From the NCBI RefSeq assembly GCF_039851965.1, contig NZ_CP156675.1:1-64000 (forward strand): a stretch of 64,000 bases of DNA, written 5' to 3'. The translations under genes were made by a program, and so were the position numbers. Each line of letters begins with the position of its first letter. The first letter of the stretch is position 1. The notes under the pieces were generated by a model, which saw only the letters and a list, made by a program, of their open reading frames with translations, had not been told where the DNA came from and did no database searches. Shown here one piece after another: positions 51,759-61,173 of the stretch. The DNA comes from Pseudalkalibacillus hwajinpoensis (GTDB lineage Bacteria; Bacillota; Bacilli; Bacillales; Guptibacillaceae).

Positions 51759-53234
51759 TTAATGACCTGATATCTTCTTTCCAGGTTTATCATATACGGC
51801 TAGTTTATCAATGAGTTGAGTACTGTCCTGATTAACGCCAACTAAATGAACGATTTTATTGCTTTGTCTAAATTTCATAATAACTTTATCAATCGCACCT
51901 ACTGCTGAATCATCCCAGACATGAGCATTTGATAAGTCGATTTCAACTACCTGCATATCCCTCTCTTTAAAGTGGAAGCTGTTTACGAAATCTGTGACAG
52001 AGGCAAAGAATAATTGTCCGTGCACCTTATAGACACCCTTTTTATGGTATTCATCAAACTCCGTTTCAATCCTGACTTTAGAGATTTTGGCAGCGAAGAA
52101 GATTGCACTTAGGACAACCCCCGCGAGGACACCCTTAGAAAGGTCATGAGTTGAAACAACAGTAATGACCGTAACAACCATCACAGTGGTATCAGATTTA
52201 GGCATCTTGTGAAGGTTGGTAAGTGATGACCAATCAAACGTTCCAACCGCAACCATAATCATAACTCCGACAAGAGCCGCCATTGGAATCATGACGAGAA
52301 GATCATTCAATACTAGAATAAGAAACATGAGGAAAGCCCCAGCAACTAGAGAGGAAAGTCTTCCGCGTCCGCCGGACTTTACATTAATGACAGATTGTCC
52401 AATCATCGCACAACCTGCCATGCCTCCAAAGAATCCAGAAACGACGTTTACTATTCCTTGTCCTTTTGCTTCTTTGTTTTTATTGCTTTCCGTATCCGTC
52501 ATATCATCTACAATTTGTGCAGTTAAGAAGGACTCTAGTAAACCTACAATCGCTAACGCGAGTGAATAAGGAAATATAATCATTAATGTCTCAAAGTTTA
52601 ATGGAATGCTTGGTATTAAGAATAATGGCAGCGCCTGTGTTAATTCTCCCATATCTCCAACTGTTCTTACTCCGCTCCCTGTCATTACTGCAATGACTGT
52701 AATGACCACGATAGCGATTAATGGAGATGGGATCGCTTTTGAAAAGCGAGGAAGAATGTAAATGATGGCTAGTGCCCCAGCTACCATTGCATACATGCCC
52801 CATGACTCTCCAATAAAGTGTGGAAGTTGAGAGGTGAAAATAAGAATACCTAGTGCATTTACGAATCCTACCATTACTGATCGAGGTATAAATTTCATAA
52901 ACCGAGCAAGTTTAAAGACCCCGAGTAAAAACTGAATTAGACCTGTTAATATAGTGGCAGCTAATAGATACTGCAACCCGTGATCTGCTACGAGGGTTAC
53001 CATTAATAGTGCCATAGCTCCTGTTGCTCCTGATATCATTCCCGGACGACCACCAACGAATGCAATCACCACTGCGATACAGAAAGTAGCGTATAATCCA
53101 ACCATTGGATCAACACCAGCGATAATAGAAAAAGCGATGGCTTCTGGAATCAAGGCAAGAGCTACCACCATGCCAGCAAGCGTCTCGTTTTTAACATTGC
53201 TAAACCAATTTTCTTTTATTGAATTTAAATTCAA
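51759..53234 (-). CDS. SulP-family anion transporter with STAS domain
   Basis: 491 residues: about 10-12 membrane helices with the SulP signature segments LAGMVVALALIPEAIAFSII, GSGVRTVGDMG and GFFGGMAGCAMIGQSVINVK, then a C-terminal STAS domain (VVEIDLSNAHVWDDSAVGAI). It imports sulfate, bicarbonate or related anions; substrate not readable. Monocistronic. A decayed second copy of part of this sequence lies at 60222-60405. Confidence 0.93.
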   Translation of the reverse strand: MNLNSIKENWFSNVKNETLAGMVVALALIPEAIAFSIIAGVDPMVGLYATFCIAVVIAFVGGRPGMISGATGAMALLMVTLVADHGLQYLLAATILTGLIQFLLGVFKLARFMKFIPRSVMVGFVNALGILIFTSQLPHFIGESWGMYAMVAGALAIIYILPRFSKAIPSPLIAIVVITVIAVMTGSGVRTVGDMGELTQALPLFLIPSIPLNFETLMIIFPYSLALAIVGLLESFLTAQIVDDMTDTESNKNKEAKGQGIVNVVSGFFGGMAGCAMIGQSVINVKSGGRGRLSSLVAGAFLMFLILVLNDLLVMIPMAALVGVMIMVAVGTFDWSSLTNLHKMPKSDTTVMVVTVITVVSTHDLSKGVLAGVVLSAIFFAAKISKVRIETEFDEYHKKGVYKVHGQLFFASVTDFVNSFHFKERDMQVVEIDLSNAHVWDDSAVGAIDKVIMKFRQSNKIVHLVGVNQDSTQLIDKLAVYDKPGKKISGH

Positions 53235-53644
53235 TGCTACACCTCTTCCTTTTGTTATTTTATGTTTAGACTTTTAACTCTCATAAAAGTCGAATCCGTT
53301 CGTTTACAAAACGAATTGTAGCACAGAAGTTTTGATATTTGAAATGACGATGTAAGCGTGTGTCATAGACCTTTTTTTTTTGTTTTTAGATATATTCTTC
53401 GTTTTTCTGGTCAATATGATAAGATTAAATAAAATTAAAAATCATCAATTTAGACAAATATTAGATAAATGTAGTATGTTTATTTATAATAGGATATGTT
53501 TTGGTGGTAATTGATAAAATTCACCCCTTTGATAGAGAGAAATAATCACTTGGTGTCAAAACACCATCTTTTGATAAAATCCTCTGTGTCCGTTATTACC
53601 CTTCTAAGACTACAAATGACTGTGACAAAGAAAGTCGGTGTCGA
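53235..53644. other. Divergent intergenic region between SulP and MFS genes
   Basis: About 410 bases without a gene. It contains a hairpin CGTTCGTTTACAAAACGAA near 53299 on the SulP side, and two near-identical TTGATAAAATNC words (53511 and 53572) before the MFS gene that may be regulatory. Confidence 0.4.
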
Positions 53645-54910
53645 ATGATGAAGTTGAAATTCAATCAAGCTTATTACGGTTGGCTAATTGTGGCCATTGC
53701 GGGGTTAGGAGTCTTTTTTTCTGGACCGGGTCAAACCTATTCTAATGCCCAGTTTATTGATGAATACATAAAGGATTTTGGATGGTCTCGTTCTCAAGTA
53801 TCAGGAATGTATTCTGTAGCTACTCTTGTGGCTGGTTTAGCAATGATTCATGTTGGGAAACTCATTGACCGTTTTGGACAGCGATTTATGATGGTAACAG
53901 TAGGGACGTTATTTGCAACTGCTTGTTTCTTTAATAGTATTGTTTCAAGTATTTGGATGTTAGCTATTGGCTTTTTTCTGATCCGTTTACTTGGTCAAGG
54001 GAGCATGACTTTAATCCCGAATACCCTGGTCGCTCAATGGTTCGTGAAAAAGAGAGGTATGGCACTAAGTTTTATGACGCTTGGAAGTTTTATTAGTGCG
54101 ATGGCATTTCCTATAATAAATACGTGGTTGATTAGTACATGGAGTTGGCAAGTTGCTTGGCGCTTTTGGGGTGTTTTATTACTCATCACTTTTGTGCCAA
54201 TTGCATTTTTTTATGTGCGAAACACCCCGGAATTAGTCGGTCTTAAGCCAGATGGTGGTGAGTCCAATAAAGTTAAAGAGCTTAAACTAGGAATGGGCGC
54301 CACTGTTACAGAAGCAGAGGAAGATTGGACGTTACAAGAAGCGAAGAAGACGAGGGCATTTTGGGCAATCTTATTGTGCGTAGGTATTCCTGCAATGGTG
54401 AATACAGGTATTACCTTTCACATTACCTCCATTTTTGGAGCGAATGGTTTATCATATGAAGTTGCCGCGGTAGTGCTTAGTTTAATGGCAGTTATCGGGA
54501 TTCCAATGTCTCTAATTTCAGGATATTTAACCGAACAAATTAAAACGAATCATTTACTGCTCATTATTTTTGTAATCGAGTTGGTGTTATTAATTCTACT
54601 TCTCATTACCCGACAATTTTGGATTGCTGTGATTTTTGGAACATTGTGGGGGATAGCGAATGGATTAGAGCGAATTGTGTTAAACGTTATTTGGCCAATT
54701 TATTTTGGTAGAAAACACATTGGAAGTATTAATGGATGGGGGGTTACAATGGGTGTACTGGGTTCGGCTTTTGGTCCTCTTCCATTTGGAATTGGATTCG
54801 ATCTTTTTCAAAGCTACACCCCTGTATTATTGCTGACTTTGGTCTTCCCATTGATTGGAATAGCAAGTGCTCTTGTAGCAAAAAAACCAGTTAAAATCGT
54901 CTCAGTATAG
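53645..54910 (+). CDS. MFS transporter of the OFA (oxalate/formate antiporter-like) family
   Basis: 421 residues, 12 membrane helices. Typical beginning YYGWLIVAIAGLGVFFSGPGQT, the loop 2-3 motif GKLIDRFGQRFMM and the GWSRSQVSGMYS-like segment of the OFA/MCT-related group, which carries monocarboxylates. Two adjacent ATG codons; ribosome binding site unclear (GGTGTCGA). Stand-alone gene; substrate unknown. Confidence 0.85.
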   Translation: MMKLKFNQAYYGWLIVAIAGLGVFFSGPGQTYSNAQFIDEYIKDFGWSRSQVSGMYSVATLVAGLAMIHVGKLIDRFGQRFMMVTVGTLFATACFFNSIVSSIWMLAIGFFLIRLLGQGSMTLIPNTLVAQWFVKKRGMALSFMTLGSFISAMAFPIINTWLISTWSWQVAWRFWGVLLLITFVPIAFFYVRNTPELVGLKPDGGESNKVKELKLGMGATVTEAEEDWTLQEAKKTRAFWAILLCVGIPAMVNTGITFHITSIFGANGLSYEVAAVVLSLMAVIGIPMSLISGYLTEQIKTNHLLLIIFVIELVLLILLLITRQFWIAVIFGTLWGIANGLERIVLNVIWPIYFGRKHIGSINGWGVTMGVLGSAFGPLPFGIGFDLFQSYTPVLLLTLVFPLIGIASALVAKKPVKIVSV

Positions 54911-55131
54911 AGTTGGCTAAAAGATCGATTAACCTAATCGATATATCATATATAGAGAAAAAGGCTTGAGAATGTATAAGGAGATTTTAAGCTGAAAAGA
55001 TGAGTCTTTTTAATAGTCTATTGATCATTCCATCAAGCGAGGAAAATAAATCTGTAACAACCTCCAGGGACTTTAGAAGTTTATATTAAGAATAAATCTC
55101 ACCTAAATTTTTTATCAAGGGAGTGGAATTT
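54911..55131. other. Intergenic region
   Basis: No gene. Contains only the GGGAGTGG ribosome binding site of the phosphoesterase gene (55119-55126). Confidence 0.4.
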
Positions 55132-55893
55132 ATGATAAACGATACGATCGCCATCATTGCAGACATTCACGGTAACATAGATGCTCTGGAAGCTGCCTTA
55201 GAAGACATTGATAAACAACATATTTCTAAGATTTATTGTCTTGGTGATTTAATTGGAATTGGTCCCTTTACCAATGAAGTATTAGCCTGTTTAACAGAAC
55301 GGAATGATATTTCTTCTATCATAGGTAATCATGAAGAAAGCATTCTAGCATTGAAGAGAGGCGAACCCTATCCTGAAAGAAGTAGAAAAGTAAGGCCACA
55401 TCACGAATGGATTGCAGAAAATTTGGATTCATATTTTATTCCGTGGTTAGAAAACTTACCAAGAAGAGAGAAAATAATTTGGGGAGGACTAACTTTGCTT
55501 CTGCAACATTATCACTTGCGTTCAGATAAAGAGCTTTTATCCATTGCTGAGAATCCATATGAACCAGTTGATTACAATCCTTCCTTGGCGAAAATAGAAG
55601 AATTTTATTCTAGAGAAGAAATTGATGCTGATTTAGTGTGCTTTGGGCACCATCACCCTGTTCACCTCTATAAAACGCAAAATCGGATTTATCTAAATCC
55701 AGGTGCATTAGGGTGCTACCATAAACCACTTGCTCGATATGCAGTTGTCCATAACTATAATAATGACTTGTCTGTTGCACTAAAGGAAGTTCCTTATAAT
55801 AACGAAAACTTGTTAAGCGCTTACGAAAAATGGGATGTCCCTAAGAAGGACTATATTCTAAGTACTTTTCACAGTCAGACCCCCTTTTACTAA
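55132..55893 (+). CDS. Metallophosphoesterase, calcineurin-like (YfcE/ApaH-type)
   Basis: 253 residues from ATG 55132. Metal-binding motifs IADIHGNIDALEAAL, LGDLIGIGP, GNHEESI and CFGHHHPVHL are complete, followed by NPGALGCYHKP. Likely a phosphodiesterase or protein/nucleotide phosphatase. A decayed copy of the NPGxLGC segment lies at 61048-61130. Confidence 0.9.
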   Translation: MINDTIAIIADIHGNIDALEAALEDIDKQHISKIYCLGDLIGIGPFTNEVLACLTERNDISSIIGNHEESILALKRGEPYPERSRKVRPHHEWIAENLDSYFIPWLENLPRREKIIWGGLTLLLQHYHLRSDKELLSIAENPYEPVDYNPSLAKIEEFYSREEIDADLVCFGHHHPVHLYKTQNRIYLNPGALGCYHKPLARYAVVHNYNNDLSVALKEVPYNNENLLSAYEKWDVPKKDYILSTFHSQTPFY

Positions 55894-55942
55894 TGGATTT
55901 TTATTTGGTTACAATATTAAAAATTTAGAAAGGAAGGGTTCA

Positions 55943-56341
55943 ATGTTTTCAAATGTCCTTGTCGCGATTGATAGTTCAGATCATTCCATAAAAGCGACTC
56001 AGGTGGCAATTGAACTAATAAGCCAGTTTCCAGGTGCTAAGCTAACGCTCTTATATGTAACAGAGGGCCGTAATACGGATGACGAGGCTTTAGTACAAGA
56101 AAAAATACAGGAGAAAATGACGCTTCTGCTTAGGGAATTAGTAAAGAAAGACGTCAAAATTCCGTTGGAAGTACTACAAGGGTCGCCGGATTCTACGATT
56201 GTCGCATACGCAAAGAAACAGAGAGTCGATCTCATTGTAATGGGGAAGAGAGGGTTAAATCCTATTCAAGAGATGTTTCTTGGAAGTGTCAGTTATAAAG
56301 TCGTCCAAAAAGCAACTTGCCCTGTCCTTATCATTAAATAG
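55943..56341 (+). CDS. Universal stress protein (UspA family)
   Basis: 132 residues, AAGGAAGGG ribosome binding site. N-terminal VLVAIDSSDHSIKATQVAIE and the ATP-binding motif VMGKRGLNPIQEMFLGSVSYKVV, ending ATCPVLIIK. ATP-binding Usp type. It follows the phosphoesterase gene by 50 bases and could be co-transcribed. Confidence 0.92.
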   Translation: MFSNVLVAIDSSDHSIKATQVAIELISQFPGAKLTLLYVTEGRNTDDEALVQEKIQEKMTLLLRELVKKDVKIPLEVLQGSPDSTIVAYAKKQRVDLIVMGKRGLNPIQEMFLGSVSYKVVQKATCPVLIIK

Positions 56342-56685
56342 CCTGATGGAATTACTACAAAAGAAAAAGCAGGCGTTGGGAAAAGGATTAAAGAACTTAC
56401 AAGTGAGCAATTACAAGTGAAAGTAAGAATAGTCTTTAGTCGTGTCCCAAACAAAAAGAACAACTAGGATGAGCCTTACTCTCTTATATTAGGTCATTAA
56501 CAATGGTCAAGCTTCTCGTGTGGCACCTAAGCATCTGGAGCTACTCTCAACACTAGAGAGGGATCAAAAAAAATGGCTAAAGAAATGAAAGATGCATGAG
56601 GTAAATAGCCCTGTTTACGAACCAGTGGGAGCCATTTAAAATTCATGAACAAAACGTGTTTAAGATGAAGGTAAGTCAGAACACA
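56342..56685. other. Gene-free stretch with decayed coding traces
   Basis: No intact gene. Open fragments such as GKRIKELTSEQLQVKVRIVF and NNGQASRVAPKHLELLSTLE look protein-like but are interrupted and could not be assigned; they may be remnants of lost genes. Confidence 0.35.
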
Positions 56686-56726
56686 AAAAGGTTCTGTAAA
56701 GACAATGCTTTACAGAACTTTATTGT
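56686..56726 (-). terminator. Terminator of the NDH-2 gene
   Basis: GTTCTGTAAAG (56691-56701) pairs perfectly with CTTTACAGAAC (56708-56718), flanked by A-rich sequence that gives the T-run on the minus strand. Confidence 0.85.
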
Positions 56727-56741
56727 GTTTCTATTGTGTTA

Positions 56742-57923
56742 TTAATACGCGAGAGCAAAGAGCCCTTTGACATGTGACAGGTAACGAACGTTACTCGCCT
56801 CTTTCATCATGGATGCTGGCAGTCCTTTTAGAGAAGTTGCATTTTTTCCTATTAAAGCAACCGCATCTTTACGACCAAGACTAGCTAGTGTTCCGGAATT
56901 AATTGGAGTAAAATCTTTAAAATCCTTATCTTGCAGATAAGCATATAAGTTATACCCGATCAATTCTCCCATCTGCCAGGCTATTTGAGCAGTTGGTGGT
57001 TGAGGGCGTTCTTCACCAGGCTTGAAGTACACCGCACTATCACCAGCAATAAATACATCATCATGAGAAGTAGATTGAAGGTAGTTGTTGACAGTTGCAC
57101 GTCCGCGATTCACTTCTAGGCCAGATTCTCCAACCAATGGATTGCCTTGCACTCCACCTGTCCAAACAAATGTGTTAGTCGTAATTTGTTGTCCATCCTT
57201 TAATTCAACTACATTTCCTTCGACATTGGTTATTGGAAGATTAATTAAGAACTGAACGCCACGCCCTTCTAAACTCTTAGTAGCACGCTGAATTAATTCA
57301 TCAGGAAGCATTGGTAGAATCTTAGGCATTGCTTCAACAAGCATAAGTTTGATTTTAGCCTGATCGACTCCATATTTATCCGTGAGATTCGGTATTTCAT
57401 CAGCAAGTTCACCAACAAGTTCTACCCCAGTCAGTCCACCGCCACCGATTACAATGGTAGCATCAGCTTCATTTTTGGTTTTCGAATAGCTGTGAATACA
57501 TTTTTCGACGTGAGTGCGAATGCGGTTAGCATCTTCAGCTGACTTTAATACCATGCTGTTCTCTTCAAGCCCGGGGATACCAAAGTAAGCTGTTTTACTG
57601 CCCAACCCTACTACAAGGGCATTATAGGAAAGCTCTGAACCATCGGAAAGTTTTACTTCTTTTTTATCAACGGAAAATGAAGCTACCGTTCCAATCTTTA
57701 GATTGATATCCTTTCCCTTCAATAACTTTTCTAAAGGTAGTGCTGCAGCTCGTTCAGAAATATTTCCAGCTGCCAGACGGTGTAATTCTGTAATAATTTG
57801 GTGTGTTGGTGTTTTGTTGATCAAGGTAACAGTTGCTTCTGATTCACTTAAGTATTGACGTACGGATAAAGCAGATAGAAGCCCGCCATAACCTGCGCCC
57901 AAAATGACTATTTGTTTTGACAT
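56742..57923 (-). CDS. Type II NADH dehydrogenase (NDH-2)
   Basis: 393 residues. FAD site QIVILGAGYGGLLSAL, NADH site ATIVIGGGGLTGVELVGELAD, VFIAGDSAVYF near the end, and the AQIAWQMGELIGYN quinone-side segment. It oxidises NADH and reduces membrane quinone without pumping protons. Ribosome binding site GGAGGAAC. The DUF1641 gene lies 37 bases upstream on the same strand, a pairing common in Bacillus (e.g. yrhD/yjlC-ndh type). Confidence 0.92.
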   Translation of the reverse strand: MSKQIVILGAGYGGLLSALSVRQYLSESEATVTLINKTPTHQIITELHRLAAGNISERAAALPLEKLLKGKDINLKIGTVASFSVDKKEVKLSDGSELSYNALVVGLGSKTAYFGIPGLEENSMVLKSAEDANRIRTHVEKCIHSYSKTKNEADATIVIGGGGLTGVELVGELADEIPNLTDKYGVDQAKIKLMLVEAMPKILPMLPDELIQRATKSLEGRGVQFLINLPITNVEGNVVELKDGQQITTNTFVWTGGVQGNPLVGESGLEVNRGRATVNNYLQSTSHDDVFIAGDSAVYFKPGEERPQPPTAQIAWQMGELIGYNLYAYLQDKDFKDFTPINSGTLASLGRKDAVALIGKNATSLKGLPASMMKEASNVRYLSHVKGLFALAY

Positions 57924-57960
57924 AATTGTTCCTCCATTTCTTCGTAACTACTCGTAACTA

Positions 57961-58395
57961 TTAGTTATTGTTATTATTTCGTTCTGCTGAAACGTTAAGA
58001 TAGGCGTTAACAAATCGGAAGAGCTTCTGAGCTTGTGGGTCTTTTAGCATTTTTAAAAGGCCGAAAATGCCGATTACTTCAGAACTTTTTTCTGCCTGGT
58101 CTTTCGACTCAATTACAGTTGCTGCTACACCTTTAACGGAAGATTTCATAGGTCCCACTATTTCGGTGAGAAATTCAGAAGTATCACTCTTAAGAATGTC
58201 ATCTGTAGCCAGTGACTGAACCGTATCATATGATTTTGAAAGGATGTTTACTAACTCGGTTAATTTAGGTAGCTCTTTAATGAGGGTGGTCAATGACTCT
58301 TGTACCTGCGGATCTAATAGCTGATCTAGTAATTCACGTTCATCTGGCGTGACACCTTGTTGTTCGTTTTTTTCTGTTGTTAATGGTTCTGACAT
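57961..58395 (-). CDS. DUF1641 family protein (YjlC-like)
   Basis: 144 residues from ATG 58395, preceded by AAGGAGAA. The conserved LLKMLKDPQAQKLFRFVNAYL segment near the C-terminus is the DUF1641 signature; the remainder is acidic and helical. Encoded directly before ndh, in the manner of yjlC-ndh in B. subtilis, where the protein is thought to assist NADH or formate metabolism at the membrane. Function not established. Confidence 0.85.
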   Translation of the reverse strand: MSEPLTTEKNEQQGVTPDERELLDQLLDPQVQESLTTLIKELPKLTELVNILSKSYDTVQSLATDDILKSDTSEFLTEIVGPMKSSVKGVAATVIESKDQAEKSSEVIGIFGLLKMLKDPQAQKLFRFVNAYLNVSAERNNNNN

Positions 58396-59117
58396 AACCA
58401 ATTCTCCTTTTTTTTTGCGAATTCTTTTAATTAATTTATAGTAAGGTAAAATCCCGTTAAGGTGTTTAAGCAGCAAATAAATTCATGTTAACATTCAATT
58501 TTAATGTCTGTTTTTCTAAAATCTTTTATACCTACTATAATAGAGTAGAATACAATGATATAAATTTCAATACATAACTCTAAACTTAAGCGGTTACAAA
58601 TATTCTTTTTATAAATACTAGGAAATGTGGGGGTTTTGGGGAAGGGGTGGAGGGAAATGAATATTCGTAATTAAAGTTCGAATGAAATCAGGATATAAAG
58701 TGAAACTTCCATGTAAGTTGACTCCTACCGCATAGCAAATTTTACAGTAGAGAATTAGTTGCTGTTGACCAACGTCGTTCATTAACAGGTCTTTATAGAA
58801 TAACAATCTCAACAGTGAATAACACGATTTGATATAATTTAGTTAAAATTAATTTAAATAAATATAAAATACTACAAATAAGGCAATTAATTTGATAAAA
58901 TTTCATTTATAAAGAGATACACCCCTTCTGTCTCTTTATACAATGAAAGACTGCAAACATTCTTATACTCTTTTAACTTGGTCTCTCTTTTGAGACCATG
59001 CTTTTTTGAATATAATGGACGGTTTATGTCCCGACAGGACGTTTTTAGCCCATTAAACCATGAAAGATGTTTGGTTTCTACATAAAAGACTTTAATCAGG
59101 TGCAAAGGAGTAGAATA
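58396..59117. other. Intergenic region before pfkA-like gene
   Basis: About 720 bases, no supportable gene. Near the right end a GGTCTC/GAGACC hairpin (58980-58997) followed by TTTTTT, a TATAAT box (59011-59016) and a short GTCC/GGAC hairpin followed by TTTTT (about 59028-59046) lie in the probable leader of the phosphofructokinase gene and could attenuate it. Confidence 0.45.
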
Positions 59118-60074
59118 ATGAAAAGAATAGGTGTCTTAACAAGTGGCGGTGATGCCCCTGGTATGAATGCTGCAATTCGAGCCGTGGTGAGAAAATGTAT
59201 TTATCATGATATTCAACCATATGGAATCTCCTGTGGATACTCGGGTTTAATTGACGGAGATATTAATGAAATGAATGTCGGAGATGTGGGTGATATTATC
59301 CATAAAGGTGGAACAATTCTTCATACCGCACGTAGTGAAGAATTTAAGACACCAGAAGGTCAAAAGAAAGCTCTCTTTCAAATTTATCGACATCAACTTG
59401 ATGCACTTATTGTAATAGGGGGTGATGGTACTTACTGTGGAGCTCAGGCATTGATTAATCAAGGGGTTCCTATCATGGGTATACCAGCTACAATTGATAA
59501 TGACGTAGCATATACAGACTTTACTATTGGATTTGATACAGCTTTAAATACCATAGTGCAAAGTATTGATCAGATTAGAGATACAGCTACTTCTCATGAA
59601 AGAACGTATTTAATAGAGGTGATGGGAAGGGATTCAGGGGCGCTTGCTTTACGGGCAGGTTTAGCTGTAGGAGCTGAATCAATTTTGATTCCAGAATCTA
59701 GAATGAGTATGGTAGAACTAATAGATCGAATTAAAAGTGGAATAAGTCGAGGGAAGAAACATGCTCTCATTGTTGTTGCTGAAGGGGCAGGTAGTGTGGT
59801 TGATTTAGCTAAAGTAATAAATACAGAAGCGAATCTTGAAACGAGAGTGACTATTCTTGGTCACACACAGCGTGGTGGGTCCCCAACTGCCTTTGACCGT
59901 GTTCTGGCAAGTCGATTAGGTGGCTATTCAATCGAGCTACTTTTAAATGGAATAATGAATAAAGCTGTTGGTATGCGAGAAAATCGATTGATTCATTACG
60001 ATTTTTCTCAAGAGGATGACAATAGTATGGAGATAGAGAAGCTCTATTCTCTATCTAAAGAAGTATCAAATTAG
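59118..60074 (+). CDS. 6-phosphofructokinase (PfkA-type)
   Basis: 318 residues from ATG 59118 (GCAAAGGAG box). MKRIGVLTSGGDAPGMNAAI, GGDGTY (Gly at the ATP/PPi-deciding position, so ATP type), TIDNDV, the catalytic DTALNTIVQSIDQIRDTATS, and IEVMGRDSGALAL. Glycolytic phosphorylation of fructose 6-phosphate. Some positions differ from the usual housekeeping enzyme (GIPATIDNDVAYTDF instead of PGTIDNDIPGTDF, VMGRDSG instead of RHAG/RNAG), and there is no accD/pyk neighbourhood, so this may be a second, divergent copy. Confidence 0.93.
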   Translation: MKRIGVLTSGGDAPGMNAAIRAVVRKCIYHDIQPYGISCGYSGLIDGDINEMNVGDVGDIIHKGGTILHTARSEEFKTPEGQKKALFQIYRHQLDALIVIGGDGTYCGAQALINQGVPIMGIPATIDNDVAYTDFTIGFDTALNTIVQSIDQIRDTATSHERTYLIEVMGRDSGALALRAGLAVGAESILIPESRMSMVELIDRIKSGISRGKKHALIVVAEGAGSVVDLAKVINTEANLETRVTILGHTQRGGSPTAFDRVLASRLGGYSIELLLNGIMNKAVGMRENRLIHYDFSQEDDNSMEIEKLYSLSKEVSN

Positions 60075-60181
60075 ATGGACCTAGTTATGGACTTTTTCTT
60101 TAATCTTCAGAACTAGTATGTCATAACATATTTCTGAAAGTAGATTTGCTTTAAAAGTTTTAGTAGCAAGAATCCATTATA

Positions 60182-60220
60182 AGAAAAGCTTCAGATTCTG
60201 ATCTGTAGCTTTTCTTTTCA
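60182..60220 (+). terminator. Terminator of the pfkA-like gene
   Basis: GAAAAGCTTCAGAT pairs with ATCTGTAGCTTTTC (one mismatch) and is followed by TTTTC. Confidence 0.75.
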
Positions 60221-60221
60221 C

Positions 60222-60405
60222 TGACCTGGTAATTTATTCCTGGCTTATCATTTACAGTAAGTAACCTCTCGATAGGTCGTGAGTTGTGACAACTGTGATG
60301 ATAAAGACCATCACGACGGTATCCGATTTAGGCATCTTATAAAGATGGTAAGGGAAGACCAATCAAATGTACCAATAACTAACATTAATATGGCGCCGTC
60401 AAGAG
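60222..60405 (-). pseudogene. Decayed partial copy of a SulP transporter gene
   Basis: Nucleotide similarity to the minus-strand SulP gene of this window is easily seen. TTAGGCATCTTATAAAGATG matches the copy's 52199 region (TTAGGCATCTTGTGAAGG), the flanking GTCATGAGTTG..ACAAC and GACCAATCAAA words match 52142-52240, and CTGACCTGGTAATTTATTCC matches the gene's 3' end at 51764. An internal stretch of several hundred bases is deleted. Read on the plus strand it produces a spurious N-terminal extension to the macro-domain gene. Confidence 0.75.
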
Positions 60406-60521
60406 CAAATGATCGCTATGCACTTGTAACAAAAAATCAGTTAGAACTGCATCAGTCTAGATTAAACGAAGCAATGATGTGGAAAGAACTTTGTAAAAGC
60501 TTTACAGAGGAGAGGAATCTA

Positions 60522-61039
60522 ATGAGAAAAGAAGTAAACCGTGTATGTATTGAAGCCGTAAAAGGAGACATTTCAATTCAAGGTGATATCGAAGCTGTTG
60601 TAAATGCAGCGAATGCTGAGCTGTTGCCAGGAGGAGTAGCGGGTGCCCTGCATAAAGCGGCTGGAACAGAATTAGCTGAGGCAGGAGCACCCTATGCTCC
60701 TATTTCACCTAGCGAAGCGGTGCTTACAAAAGCTTTTGAACTCCCCAATGATTATGTCATTCATTGCCTGGGACCTGTGTATGGGCTAGACCGACCTGAG
60801 AAGAAATTGCTGAGAAATAGTTACATTAATGCATACAAATAGCAGAAGAGAAAGGTATAAAAAGCATTGCCTTTCCTTCCATTTCTACTGGTGCTTTTGG
60901 CTATCCCATTGAAGAAGCAGCCCATATCGGGATATCGACAGTAATGGACTTACTAGACGAGCTTCGATCTATTAACCATATTCGATTTGTGTTGTATAGC
61001 GAGCAAGACTTGAGGAAATATTTGGCTATTCTAGGTTAA
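60522..61039 (+). pseudogene. Frameshifted macro-domain protein (ADP-ribose-binding, O-acetyl-ADP-ribose deacetylase-like)
   Basis: From ATG 60522 (GGAGAGG box) it reads VKGDISIQGDIEAVVNAANA and GGVAGALHKAAGTELAEAGA, the ADP-ribose-binding macro motifs. At about 60838 a single-base loss shifts the frame; the second half, AEEKGIKSIAFPSISTGAFG then YPIEEAAHIGISTVM and HIRFVLYSEQDL, ends at 61039. With one base restored, a complete roughly 172-residue macro-domain protein would result, so inactivation is recent or is a sequencing error. Confidence 0.82.
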
Positions 61040-61047
61040 AGAAAGGA

Positions 61048-61130
61048 GTCCTTTATAACAAGGGCACTCCAAGAACGGACCTATCTTAATCCAGGTTTAT
61101 TAGGATGTTCCTATAAACTACATGACTTGT
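61048..61130 (+). pseudogene. Fragment of a metallophosphoesterase gene
   Basis: The frame RALQERTYLNPGLLGCSYKL corresponds to the YLNPGALGCYHKP segment near the end of the phosphoesterase at 55132-55893. Everything before it is missing. Its neighbourhood to the SulP fragment suggests both come from one old duplication or replaced segment. Confidence 0.6.
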
Positions 61131-61173
61131 ATAGACGTGAATTTGACCAGTGGCAGGATCAAAACGCCACTTC

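Noticed and set aside
58978..59060. Riboswitch in the pfkA leader
   Set aside because: Two small hairpins with T-runs are present, but no conserved riboswitch core was recognised, so only a possible attenuator is noted.
60279..60842. 187-residue protein with novel N-terminal domain
   Set aside because: The first about 80 residues are an antisense reading of decayed SulP DNA and flanking sequence; the real macro-domain gene starts at 60522.
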